Translations under genes and position numbers: made by a program
Shown here: positions 49,568 to 57,385 of the stretch, piece by piece
Numbering within the stretch: position 1 is the stretch's first letter
How the letters are laid out: every line of letters starts with the position of its first letter
The notes under the pieces: model-generated
What the model was told of the DNA's origin: nothing
The model's database searches: none
The model's input: the letters and a program-made list of their open reading frames with translations, nothing else
Assembly: GCF_900182905.1 (NCBI RefSeq)
Contig: NZ_FXUF01000003.1
Location: 124,001 to 188,000, forward strand
Direction of reading: 5' to 3'
From: Anoxynatronum buryatiense
Lineage (GTDB): Bacteria > Bacillota > Clostridia > Peptostreptococcales > Tindalliaceae
DNA: 64,000 nt

Positions 49568-49571
49568 TTAA

Positions 49572-50207
49572 ATGTCGGCTGATATTTTTCAAGATTTGCA
49601 AGATAAAAATAAAAAAACACAGGATCAGTGTTCCATTCACAAATATGCTGCCCTTGCACAAGAATTATTGGAAAAACGACTAAAACGTGGGGATCATGTG
49701 ATAGATGGCACCATGGGAAATGGGCTGGACACATGTTTCTTATGGAGGCAAGTTTGTCCTGGTGGACAGGTGTATGCGTTTGATGTTCAATTAGCTGCTA
49801 TCGAAAAAACCAGGAAGCATCTGAGCGAAGCAGGTTACTTACGGCAACATGAAGAAATTTCACTCATCAACGACTGTCATAGCCGTCTTGCTCATTACCT
49901 ACCCAGAACAGTAAATGCCGCCATGTTTAATCTGGGATATTTGCCTGGAGGTACAAAAGACACCACCACTTCTTGGAACAGCCTGCAACCAGCATTACAA
50001 TCTCTAATAAGGGGAGGGCTGATTGAAAGTAGTGGTCTGATCTCCATTATGTCATACAGTGGCCATATGGGTGGAGCCGAGGAACGACAAAAATTGCTTG
50101 AGTATGTCAGACACTTAGAGGAACCGGAGTGGCACGTAACTGAAATTACTAAAATCAACGCTGGCAGGAGTCAGTCCCCAATTTTAATAATCATTCAACG
50201 GAACTAA
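49572..50207 (+). CDS. mnmM: tRNA methyltransferase MnmM (YtqB, rRNA_methylase family)
   Basis: The 211-residue class I SAM methyltransferase has the SAM loop VIDGTMGNGLDTCF near residue 45 and the FNLGYLPGGTKD active-site motif near residue 120, signatures of the YtqB family. B. subtilis YtqB has been renamed MnmM because it performs the final methylation producing mnm5(s2)U34 in tRNA. AGGAGG precedes ATG 49572. The tRNA product is also a substrate of MnmH, encoded at 38-39 kb. Confidence 0.87.
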   Translation: MSADIFQDLQDKNKKTQDQCSIHKYAALAQELLEKRLKRGDHVIDGTMGNGLDTCFLWRQVCPGGQVYAFDVQLAAIEKTRKHLSEAGYLRQHEEISLINDCHSRLAHYLPRTVNAAMFNLGYLPGGTKDTTTSWNSLQPALQSLIRGGLIESSGLISIMSYSGHMGGAEERQKLLEYVRHLEEPEWHVTEITKINAGRSQSPILIIIQRN

Positions 50208-50216
50208 TAATACTCA

Positions 50217-50245
50217 TTGCCGAAATCTGGCTCATCCAGTATAAT
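50217..50245 (+). promoter_or_regulatory. Promoter of the oxaloacetate decarboxylase gene
   Basis: TTGCCG (50217-50222) and a consensus TATAAT (50240-50245) with 17-base spacing, about 70 bases before the start codon. Confidence 0.75.
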
Positions 50246-50312
50246 AAGATTTAAATTACCTTGATTCATTAGTGGATAAAAACAGTAGCGGAAAAAAGAA
50301 GGAGGCACAACA

Positions 50313-51710
50313 ATGGGACAGGTAAAACTAACAGATACAACCTATCGGGACGCCCACCAGTCATTAATGGCCACCCGAATGCCAACAGACGTGATGCTGC
50401 CCATCGCAGAAAAAATGGACGCAGCCGGCTACCACTCCCTTGAAATGTGGGGCGGAGCCACCTTTGATTCCTGCCTGCGTTACCTGAACGAAGACCCCTG
50501 GGAACGGTTGCGCATCATCCGAAAAGCCATTAAAAACACCAAGCTGCAAATGCTGCTGCGAGGTCAGAACATTCTGGGATACAAACACTATGCCGACGAC
50601 GTGGTGGAAGAGTTTGTCAAACGGGCCATCGGGAACGGCATCGACATCATCCGCGTTTTCGACGCCCTCAACGACGTGCGCAATCTGGAAACCGCCGTCA
50701 AAGCCATCAACAAAGAAGGCGGCCACGCCCAGTGCTGTATCTCCTACACCATCAGCCCCGTGCACAACACCACCTACTATCTGGAACAGGCCAAAGCCAT
50801 GGCCCAGATGGGGGCCGATTCCATCTGCATCAAAGACATGTCCGGCATCCTGCCCCCCTACGTCGCCTATGAACTGGTGTCAGCCCTGAAAAAGACCGTT
50901 GACCTGCCCATCCAGGTACACACCCACGACACCTGCGGCCTGGGAAGCATGACCTACATCAAAGCCATCGAAGCCGGCGCCGACATCGTCGACACCGCCA
51001 TCTCCCCCATGGCTCTGGGAACCTCCCAGCCCGCCGCCGAACCCCTGGTGGCCGCCCTGCAGGGCACCCAGTACGACACCCACATGGACCTGGTACACCT
51101 GGACGAAATCGCCCAGTACTTCCGGCCCCTGCGGGAAAAATACTTCAATGAAGGCCTCATCGACCTGAAAGTCATGAGCGTGGACACCCGCACCCTCATC
51201 AACCAAATCCCCGGCGGCATGCTGTCCAACTTCATCTCCCAGCTGAAAGAACAGAAGAAGATGGAAAAAATGGACGAAGTACTGGCAGAAGTGCCTCGGG
51301 TCAGAGAAGAACTGGGCTATCCACCCCTGGTCACCCCCACCAGCCAAATCGTGGGCACCCAGGCCCTCTTTAACGTACTGGCCGGCGAACGGTATAAAAT
51401 GGTACCCAAAGAAGTCAAAGACTACGTCAAAGGCCTCTACGGAAAACCCGCCAAAGAAATCGACCCCGCCATGATCCAAAAGATCATTGGCAGCGAAGCC
51501 GTTATCACCCACCGGCCCGCAGACGACATCCCGCCACAGCTGGCAAAAATACGGGAAGAAATGAAAGAATACGAAGAGCAGCCTGAAGACGTGCTCTCTT
51601 ATGCCCTCTTCCCCCAGATTGCCATGAACTTCTTCAAAGACCGCTGGTCGAAGAAGTATCAGATTGAAACCACCCTCTACAATGAAGAAGAGAAGACGCA
51701 TCCAGTGTAA
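50313..51710 (+). CDS. oadA: Oxaloacetate decarboxylase alpha subunit / pyruvate carboxyltransferase domain
   Basis: The 465-residue protein is the carboxyltransferase of the Na+-pumping oxaloacetate decarboxylase / transcarboxylase 5S / pyruvate carboxylase family. It has DTTYRDAHQSLMATRM at the N-terminus with a metal-binding Asp, the catalytic Lys in DSICIKDMSGILPP near residue 170, and metal ligands in HTHDTCGLG near residue 205. It lacks the C-terminal biotinyl domain, so a separate biotin carrier must exist elsewhere. Codon use is strikingly C-rich at third positions (GCC, ATC, AAC, GAC, CCC) from ~50350 to ~51640, unlike every neighbour. It has its own promoter and an AGGAGG ribosome site. 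Strong expression or recent acquisition could explain this. The exact enzyme complex is not determined. Confidence 0.88.
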   Translation: MGQVKLTDTTYRDAHQSLMATRMPTDVMLPIAEKMDAAGYHSLEMWGGATFDSCLRYLNEDPWERLRIIRKAIKNTKLQMLLRGQNILGYKHYADDVVEEFVKRAIGNGIDIIRVFDALNDVRNLETAVKAINKEGGHAQCCISYTISPVHNTTYYLEQAKAMAQMGADSICIKDMSGILPPYVAYELVSALKKTVDLPIQVHTHDTCGLGSMTYIKAIEAGADIVDTAISPMALGTSQPAAEPLVAALQGTQYDTHMDLVHLDEIAQYFRPLREKYFNEGLIDLKVMSVDTRTLINQIPGGMLSNFISQLKEQKKMEKMDEVLAEVPRVREELGYPPLVTPTSQIVGTQALFNVLAGERYKMVPKEVKDYVKGLYGKPAKEIDPAMIQKIIGSEAVITHRPADDIPPQLAKIREEMKEYEEQPEDVLSYALFPQIAMNFFKDRWSKKYQIETTLYNEEEKTHPV

Positions 51711-51765
51711 GGCATGGTGGTGACATCACGCTTATGGAGTGGTTCAGATTAAAGGAGCGGATACG

Positions 51766-52533
51766 ATGCACATTCTCATCACCAATGATGACGGAATCTA
51801 TGCTGAGGGTATCTACGCTTTGGCGATGGAGCTGAAGAAAATGGCTCGGGTAACAGTGGCTGCACCCAACCGGGAAAAAAGCGCCACTGGACATGCCATT
51901 ACGATGCATTCACCCATTACCGTCAAAAACATCAGCCGATTTGGGAAAGATGTGAAAGCCTTTTCCATTAACGGAACGCCGGCTGATTGTATCAAACTGT
52001 CAATGGATGTTTTATTGAAAGAAGATCTGCCTCATTTGGTTGTTTCAGGCATCAACAACGGGCCTAACCTGGGAACAGATGTCATATATTCCGGAACCGT
52101 TTCAGGGGCTATTGAAGCAGCTATTATGGGATTACCGGCTATCGCCGTTTCCATGGCGCATCATCAGATTTTACAGTTTGATGATGCCGCAACTTTTATA
52201 AGAGATATGGTTCCGCGAGTGCTGACACCAAAGCAACAGTCACCAATCATTTATAATGTTAACTATCCGGTATGTGATAAAACTTTTATTAAGGGGGTTA
52301 AAGTCACCCGCCTCGGGATACGACGGTATGTCAATAACTTTGTACACCGTACAGATCCCCGTGGTAATTCTTATTACTGGATGGCGGGTGAGCTAATGGA
52401 TTTACCACAGCAATCAGACAGTGATATGACAGCTGTCAAGAATCATTATGTCTCTATCACACCGCTGCATTATGATATGACAGATATATCATTAATTCCG
52501 GATATGGAGAAATGGGATTTAAAAATAAAATAA
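51766..52533 (+). CDS. surE: 5'/3'-nucleotidase SurE
   Basis: SurE is a metal-dependent phosphatase acting on nucleoside monophosphates and short polyphosphate. The ~255-residue protein starts MHILITNDDGIYAEGI with the metal-binding Asp pair, followed by APNREKSATGHAIT, the VSGINNGPNLGTDVIYSGTV metal/active-site loop near residue 90, and INGTPADCIK. Codon use returns to the window average here, in contrast to oadA. AAAGGAG precedes ATG 51766; an earlier GTG is rejected. Confidence 0.95.
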   Translation: MHILITNDDGIYAEGIYALAMELKKMARVTVAAPNREKSATGHAITMHSPITVKNISRFGKDVKAFSINGTPADCIKLSMDVLLKEDLPHLVVSGINNGPNLGTDVIYSGTVSGAIEAAIMGLPAIAVSMAHHQILQFDDAATFIRDMVPRVLTPKQQSPIIYNVNYPVCDKTFIKGVKVTRLGIRRYVNNFVHRTDPRGNSYYWMAGELMDLPQQSDSDMTAVKNHYVSITPLHYDMTDISLIPDMEKWDLKIK

Positions 52534-52541
52534 CATGAGTG

Positions 52542-52570
52542 AAAAACGGTCTATAGCAGGCCGTTTTTTT
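52542..52570 (+). terminator. Intrinsic terminator after surE
   Basis: Stem 52542-52551 with 52559-52568 (one wobble) and a seven-base loop, ending in a T run. Confidence 0.85.
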
Positions 52571-52869
52571 AAATGTATAAAAATATGTCCTCCAATTTTC
52601 GGATAATCATGAGGATTATTTTTTTGCTATGGTGACAGCTCACCATACTTTCTGAAAGCCTGCCGTATTTTAACATCACTGTAATCATACTGGCAGCACA
52701 TCTTGTTTGCAAGATTCACATCCCATCGATGCATGAGTGAATAAGAAAACGTTTGCTTTAGTAGCTGTAAAGATTGAAAAATCACAATAGTAATATTGAC
52801 ACATAATTAACAAGTCTGCGCGAATCATCAACTTTCTGCAAATCATGAAATTATAATTGCATAAAAAGA
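52571..52869. other. Gene-free AT-rich interval before the kor operon
   Basis: No convincing gene is seen. A weak hairpin (six-base arms, 52603-52608 with 52614-52619) runs into seven Ts, and a perfect palindrome of eight-base arms with a CAGC centre lies at 52628-52647. A TTGACA at 52796 has no matching -10. The interval continues to an 18-bp inverted repeat at 52870. Confidence 0.5.
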
Positions 52870-52917
52870 AAAACATCGCGCAAAATGAAATATTTATTGC
52901 ATTTTGCGCGATGTTTT
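52870..52917. repeat. Perfect 18-bp inverted repeat upstream of korD
   Basis: Arms 52870-52887 and 52900-52917 are exact complements around a 12-base AT-rich loop. The arms begin with AAAA and end with TTTT, so on either strand the transcript hairpin would end in Us; a bidirectional terminator, attenuator or operator is possible. It ends ~95 bases before korD. Confidence 0.75.
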
Positions 52918-53011
52918 GCTATGCTTAGTGATAGGTGATCCCGTCAAAACGATCTGAATAGCACCCGCAAGTAGCAAGAACCATAGTGAATGAAAATGTG
53001 AAAGGGATGAG

Positions 53012-53236
53012 ATGATGGTTAAAGAGCGAAAAAAAAAGCAACTGAAGACAATTACCTCATGGTGTAAGGGGTGTGGCATATGTGTGGCCTTCTGCCCTGT
53101 TAAGATTTTAGCGATCGAGAATGATAAAGTTCAAATTGTTAATCCTGAAAAATGTACCAGTTGTGGGTTGTGTGAAATGCGCTGTCCCGATTTTGCCATT
53201 TATCTGGAAGAACAGGAGGATGAAACAAATGGGTGA
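53012..53236 (+). CDS. korD: 2-oxoacid:ferredoxin oxidoreductase delta subunit (2[4Fe-4S] ferredoxin)
   Basis: The ~74-residue protein is a bacterial-type ferredoxin with two complete cluster motifs, CKGCGICVAFCP and CTSCGLCEMRCP. As the first gene of a four-subunit D-A-B-C set it is expected to carry electrons from the TPP centre to external ferredoxin. Its stop overlaps the korA start by eight bases. ATG 53012 or 53015 could be used, behind AAGGGATGAG. Confidence 0.9.
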   Translation: MMVKERKKKQLKTITSWCKGCGICVAFCPVKILAIENDKVQIVNPEKCTSCGLCEMRCPDFAIYLEEQEDETNG

Positions 53237-54368
53237 GAGAGTCGTCAAATTAATGCAGGGAAATGAGGCCTGTGTAGAAGGGGCAATTGCTGCCGGCATG
53301 CGGTTTTATGCCGGTTATCCCATTACACCATCAACAGAAATTGCTGAACTTTGTGCAGAGAAGCTTCCCGTACTGGGAGGAAAGTTTATACAAATGGAAG
53401 ATGAAATTGCCGGTATGGCAGCCACTATAGGTGGGTCGCTGGCGGGATTAAAATCGATGACCGCAACCAGTGGACCTGGTTTTTCTCTTAAACAGGAAAA
53501 TATAGGCTATGCTGCGATGGCACAAATTCCGTGTGTCGTTATTGATGTTATGCGCGCGGGACCGAGCACTGGTCTTCCAACGGCGCCATCCCAGGGAGAT
53601 GTGATGCAAGCAAAATGGGGAACTCACGGAGACCATCCCACAATTGCATTATGTCCTTCATCTGTGAGAGAAGCCTATGACTTGACAATCCGTTGCTTTA
53701 ACTTGGCTGAGAAGTATCGCACACCGGTATTTCTGATGATGGATGAAATTATTGGACACTTGCGTGAAAGAATTGAAATACCCAATTCTGATGAATATGA
53801 AATATTTGATCGCTTAAAGCCAAAGGCCAATGATCCCAACTACAAAGCCTATGAGGTTCAACGCGGAGAAATTGTACCACGCATGGCTGCATTTGGTGAT
53901 GGCTATCCTTTTCATGTGACTGGCCTGGTATACGATGAGTATGGGTTCCCAAAAACAGACACTGATGTGGCCGAAAAACTGTTGTGCCACTTAATGAATA
54001 AAGTCTCAGACAATGCTGATGACATTATTACCTATGAAGAGTTTGAAACAGATGATGCTGAGCTGGTTATTATTGCTTATGGCGGTGTTGCCAGAGCTGC
54101 TCGTCAGGCGGTAAAAGAATGCAGAAAAGCTGGAATGAAAGTTGGCTTGTTCCGCCCCATAACCCTTTGGCCTTTTCCAGAAAAACGCATTCATACTCTG
54201 ACACAAAAAACCAAAAAGATACTGGTAGCTGAAATGAATCTGGGACAGTATGTGATTCCAGTGCATCGAGTTAAAATGCCAGATTCAAAAGTATTCCAGT
54301 ACGGAAAAGTGAACGGGGAAGCCATTACGCCCGAAGAAATAATCGCTAAAGTAAAGGAGGCATATTAA
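53229..54368 (+). CDS. korA: 2-oxoacid:ferredoxin oxidoreductase alpha subunit
   Basis: The ~379-residue subunit has the pyrimidine-binding TPP-enzyme fold: AIAAGMRFYAGYPITPSTEI near the N-terminus, ATSGPGFSLKQENIGYA, and a C-terminal transketolase-like domain (VARAARQAVKECRKAGMKVG). It belongs to the KorA/VorB group; sequence alone does not separate 2-oxoglutarate from branched 2-oxoacid specificity. The start is ATG 53229 behind AGGAGG at the end of korD; the longer upstream frame is rejected. Confidence 0.9.
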   Translation: MGERVVKLMQGNEACVEGAIAAGMRFYAGYPITPSTEIAELCAEKLPVLGGKFIQMEDEIAGMAATIGGSLAGLKSMTATSGPGFSLKQENIGYAAMAQIPCVVIDVMRAGPSTGLPTAPSQGDVMQAKWGTHGDHPTIALCPSSVREAYDLTIRCFNLAEKYRTPVFLMMDEIIGHLRERIEIPNSDEYEIFDRLKPKANDPNYKAYEVQRGEIVPRMAAFGDGYPFHVTGLVYDEYGFPKTDTDVAEKLLCHLMNKVSDNADDIITYEEFETDDAELVIIAYGGVARAARQAVKECRKAGMKVGLFRPITLWPFPEKRIHTLTQKTKKILVAEMNLGQYVIPVHRVKMPDSKVFQYGKVNGEAITPEEIIAKVKEAY

Positions 54369-54369
54369 G

Positions 54370-55209
54370 ATGAGTCAGGGAAGCCAATTGATCCAAGATA
54401 ATTTCAGAAGTCATCGACTGCCACATATATGGTGTCCCGGCTGTGGCCACGGGGTGATTATGCGAGGCGTAGCACAGGCAATCGAAAATTTGAAGCTGGA
54501 TAAAACAAAGGTGTGTGTGGTTTCGGGAATCGGTTGTTCTTCACGGGCTACCGGATATATGAACTTCAATACATTGCATACAACTCACGGCAGAGCACTT
54601 GCTTTTGCCACTGGCGTTAAGCTGGCCCGACCTGAACTCGAAGTGATTGTCATCACTGGTGATGGCGACTGCACAGCCATTGGGGGTAATCATTTGATAC
54701 ACAGTGCGCGCCGAAATATTGATATCACCACAATAGTATTTAACAATAAGATTTATGGAATGACAGGCGGGCAGTCATCACCTGCCACACCTTATCATGA
54801 GAAAGGGACAACAGCTCCCTACGGAACCATTGATCCTGACTTTGATATTTGCAAACTGTCAACAGGTGCGGGTGCGACTTATGTGGCTCGGTCCACAGCC
54901 TATCACGTGCCTCAGCTCATCAAATACATTCAAACGGGTATAGCTCATAAAGGCTTTGCGATGATTGAAGCCGTCAGCGGATGTCCAACCTATTACGGTC
55001 GGAAAAATAAAAAGGGTAACGCTGTTGATTTAATGAATTATTATAAAGAAAACGCCATTGATATCAAAATGGCCGACAAATTGCCACCCGAAAAGAAAGA
55101 AGATAAATTTTTCATTGGCGAATTCACCCGGGAAGAAAAGCCGGAGTATGTTTCAGAATATCAAAAAATCATTGATAATCTGCAAAAGGAGCTGACGGAT
55201 CATGAGTGA
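54370..55209 (+). CDS. korB: 2-oxoacid:ferredoxin oxidoreductase beta subunit (TPP-binding)
   Basis: The 279-residue subunit binds thiamine diphosphate and magnesium through GDGDCTAIGGNHLIHSARRN near residue 97 and the paired Asn in TTIVFNNKIYGMTGGQ. WCPGCGHG near the N-terminus is typical of the family. With korA it oxidatively decarboxylates a 2-oxoacid to acyl-CoA, reducing ferredoxin. A nearby GGAGG precedes it, and its stop overlaps korC. Confidence 0.92.
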   Translation: MSQGSQLIQDNFRSHRLPHIWCPGCGHGVIMRGVAQAIENLKLDKTKVCVVSGIGCSSRATGYMNFNTLHTTHGRALAFATGVKLARPELEVIVITGDGDCTAIGGNHLIHSARRNIDITTIVFNNKIYGMTGGQSSPATPYHEKGTTAPYGTIDPDFDICKLSTGAGATYVARSTAYHVPQLIKYIQTGIAHKGFAMIEAVSGCPTYYGRKNKKGNAVDLMNYYKENAIDIKMADKLPPEKKEDKFFIGEFTREEKPEYVSEYQKIIDNLQKELTDHE

Positions 55210-55759
55210 GAAAATTGAAGTCAGATTGGGAGGATCCGGTGGACAAGGGCTCATTCTGGCAGGCATTATTCTGGCAGAAGCTGCTATTTTGGAAGGCAAG
55301 AATGCCATTCAGGCCCAGTCATATGGTCCCGAAGCCAGAGGCGGAGCCAGTAAAGCGGAAGTGATTATCAGCGACGGTGAAATTGACTTTCCAAAAGTTC
55401 AGAATGCCGATGTTTTGCTGGCGCTAACCCAAAAGGCCTGTGACAAGTACCTGTCGTCGCTCAAAATGAATGGGCTATTGATTTTGGATGATTCCATTGA
55501 TATCAGTCCAACTACCTTTGAAAACTTTCAAGTTGTCAGAATCCCAATCATTCAAACCGCAACAGAAAAGCTGAAGCGTGTGATGGTGGCAAATATCGTG
55601 GCATTGGCTGCCATTCGTGAGCTTACCCAGGCTGTGACGAGGGAATCTCTGGAGGCTGCGGTACTCAAACGTGTTCCGCCAGGCACAGAAACCTTGAATC
55701 GACAGGCTTTGCAAGAGGGTTACCAACTGATTCAGTTGATCAGTGACCCAACACATTAA
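55202..55759 (+). CDS. korC: 2-oxoacid:ferredoxin oxidoreductase gamma subunit
   Basis: The 185-residue subunit is the POR/KOR gamma chain, with the conserved GGSGGQGLILAGIILAEAA near the N-terminus and AQSYGPEARGGASKAEVIIS. It completes the D-A-B-C set used by amino-acid-fermenting anaerobes. The eight-base overlap with korB indicates translational coupling. Confidence 0.92.
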   Translation: MSEKIEVRLGGSGGQGLILAGIILAEAAILEGKNAIQAQSYGPEARGGASKAEVIISDGEIDFPKVQNADVLLALTQKACDKYLSSLKMNGLLILDDSIDISPTTFENFQVVRIPIIQTATEKLKRVMVANIVALAAIRELTQAVTRESLEAAVLKRVPPGTETLNRQALQEGYQLIQLISDPTH

Positions 55760-55818
55760 CCGTTAATATCCAAGGGTTGGCTATTTAAGAATGGCTGTAC
55801 CCAAATGTAAATATGTTG

Positions 55819-55846
55819 TATAATCATAAAGACGGAAACGTTTTCA
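55819..55846 (+). promoter_or_regulatory. Candidate promoter and cre-like operator before the RpiR-type gene
   Basis: A consensus TATAAT (55819-55824) has no clear -35. Nine bases downstream, 55833-55846 read on the minus strand as TGAAAACGTTTCCG, matching the catabolite-responsive element consensus (TGNAANCGNTNNCA) at all but the last fixed position. Placed near the expected start site, CcpA or another LacI-family repressor could block transcription. Confidence 0.45.
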
Positions 55847-55922
55847 GCATGGATAGAGGAACCGGTGCAGGTCTGATCAAGCACATCAACCAGATGCATT
55901 ATCTGACGACGGAGGTGAACCA

Positions 55923-56789
55923 ATGGATGACCAGCATGATTTGATTCTCAGCATCCAGAAACAATTCCCAAAGCTGAGCAAGGGACAGAAACGCATTGCA
56001 CAATTTATCATTGATCACTATGACAAAGCGGCATTTATGACAGCATCAAAGCTGGGATCTCAAACAAATGTGAGTGAGTCGACGGTTGTTCGATTTGCCA
56101 ACAGTCTTGGGTTTGAGGGATATCCGCAGTTGCAAAGATCACTGCAGGATATAATTAAAACCAAACTTACAACAGTTCAGCGGGTGGAAATGGGTAAAGA
56201 CTACTCCAGTGATATGGAAGTGGTCGAAAAAATCATGAAGTCAGATATGGAGAATGTTCGACAGACCATAGAAGGTATTAATTATAATAATATTGAAAAT
56301 GTCATTGATGAAATGATGAAGGCAGAGCGAATTTATATTATTGGTCTTCGGAGTTCAAAATCACTGGCGGATTTTCTGGGGTTTTATTTGAGTTTGATTC
56401 TGGGAAATGTCAGCATGGTTGGATTTGGGATAAGTGACATCTACGAGCAAATGTTACGCATCTCCGAAAAAGATCTGTTGATCAGTCTTTCTTTTCCCCG
56501 CTATTCAAGTCGAACCATTGAAGTGACAAGGTACGCGAAAGAACAGGGCGCTAAAGTGGTTGCGATTACAGACAGTGCTATTTCCCCCATTGCAGGTTTG
56601 GCCGATCATTATCTAACGGCCAAAAGCAGCATGGCTTCATTTGTGGACTCGCTGGTGGCTCCCTTGAGTTTATTGAATGCCATTATTGTTGCCATTGGAA
56701 TGCGGGAAAAACGTGATATTACTGAATATTTCAATAAACTGGAGACCATCTGGGAAAAATACAATATATACGATGGGCGAGATAAGTAA
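55923..56789 (+). CDS. MurR/RpiR family transcriptional regulator
   Basis: The 288-residue protein has the N-terminal HTH_6 domain (residues ~10-85: KLSKGQKRIAQFIIDHYDK, VSESTVVRFANSLGFEGYPQ) and a C-terminal SIS sugar-phosphate-binding domain (~125-265, with IIGLRSSKSLADF and LISLSFPRYSSRTIEV). Members usually sense phosphosugars. Here it stands between korC and aroH with its own leader and terminator, and no sugar genes nearby, so the target is unknown. GGAGGTG precedes the ATG. Confidence 0.88.
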   Translation: MDDQHDLILSIQKQFPKLSKGQKRIAQFIIDHYDKAAFMTASKLGSQTNVSESTVVRFANSLGFEGYPQLQRSLQDIIKTKLTTVQRVEMGKDYSSDMEVVEKIMKSDMENVRQTIEGINYNNIENVIDEMMKAERIYIIGLRSSKSLADFLGFYLSLILGNVSMVGFGISDIYEQMLRISEKDLLISLSFPRYSSRTIEVTRYAKEQGAKVVAITDSAISPIAGLADHYLTAKSSMASFVDSLVAPLSLLNAIIVAIGMREKRDITEYFNKLETIWEKYNIYDGRDK

Positions 56790-56843
56790 CCTCTACGTAA
56801 GTTGAAAATCTTCTTCCAAGCCACAGTGTTCTTGGCTGTTTTC

Positions 56844-56874
56844 GAAATGCAATCTTTGTCGGTTGCATTTCTTT
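56844..56874 (+). terminator. Intrinsic terminator after the RpiR-type gene
   Basis: Nine-base perfect arms (56844-56852 and 56863-56871), ten-base loop, followed by TTT. Confidence 0.7.
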
Positions 56875-56912
56875 ATGTTATACGGATGAAATCTCATGAT
56901 ATGTGACTGCCC

Positions 56913-56941
56913 TTGTGAAAGTGAATCTTTTCATGTATAAT
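56913..56941 (+). promoter_or_regulatory. Promoter of aroH (and possibly ispH-cmk)
   Basis: TTGTGA (56913-56918) and a consensus TATAAT (56936-56941) with 17-base spacing. Confidence 0.7.
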
Positions 56942-56989
56942 CGTTGTAGCACAAAGCAGGCGAGTCGTTTTTCCAAGGAAGGTGATGGA

Positions 56990-57352
56990 ATGAATCTGAT
57001 GTCCCTCAGGGGAGCGATAACTGTTGAAGAGGATCAGGCAGAATTCATCGATATGGCTATGATGGAACTGATGAACACATTAATCCAGCAAAATCAGTTG
57101 AATGAAGATCAGGTTGTCAATTTGATTGTTAGCGCAACATCTGATTTGGTCTCCAGGTATCCTTCTGTTGTCGTTCGTGAACAACTTGGGTGGAATGATA
57201 CGGCGATACTGAATGTGGAAGAAAAAGTAGTGATCGGCCAATTGCCACGATGTATCCGTGTGTTGTTGACCATTCAGACCCCTCTTACTAAATCTGAGCT
57301 GGTTCACGTGTATTTAAGAGAAGCCGTTAAGCTGAGGCCTGACTGGCAATGA
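56990..57352 (+). CDS. aroH: Chorismate mutase, AroH type
   Basis: AroH rearranges chorismate to prephenate for Phe/Tyr synthesis. The ~120-residue protein fits the monofunctional AroH trimer family: LRGAITVEEDQAEF at the N-terminus with the conserved Arg, then SATSDLVSRYPSVVVRE and LPRCIRVLLTIQ with the catalytic Arg near residue 90. ATG 56990 lies about six bases after AAGGAAGGTG; the upstream frame is rejected. It is followed by ispH-cmk at a distance of 33 bases. Confidence 0.92.
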   Translation: MNLMSLRGAITVEEDQAEFIDMAMMELMNTLIQQNQLNEDQVVNLIVSATSDLVSRYPSVVVREQLGWNDTAILNVEEKVVIGQLPRCIRVLLTIQTPLTKSELVHVYLREAVKLRPDWQ

Positions 57353-57385
57353 TTTTATAGGTTTCAAGAATAGGAGAGAGACGTC

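Noticed and set aside
50880..51701. Long minus-strand open frame opposite oadA (273 codons), and a + strand 99-codon frame at 50590-50889
   Set aside because: Both are products of the C-ending codon bias of oadA; neither has a ribosome site and the predicted proteins are low-complexity (Gly/Phe/Asp or Pro/Ser/Thr rich).
52685..52876. Minus-strand 63-codon frame between surE and korD
   Set aside because: No ribosome site; the sequence (Phe/Tyr/Cys rich) reads like AT-rich noncoding DNA.
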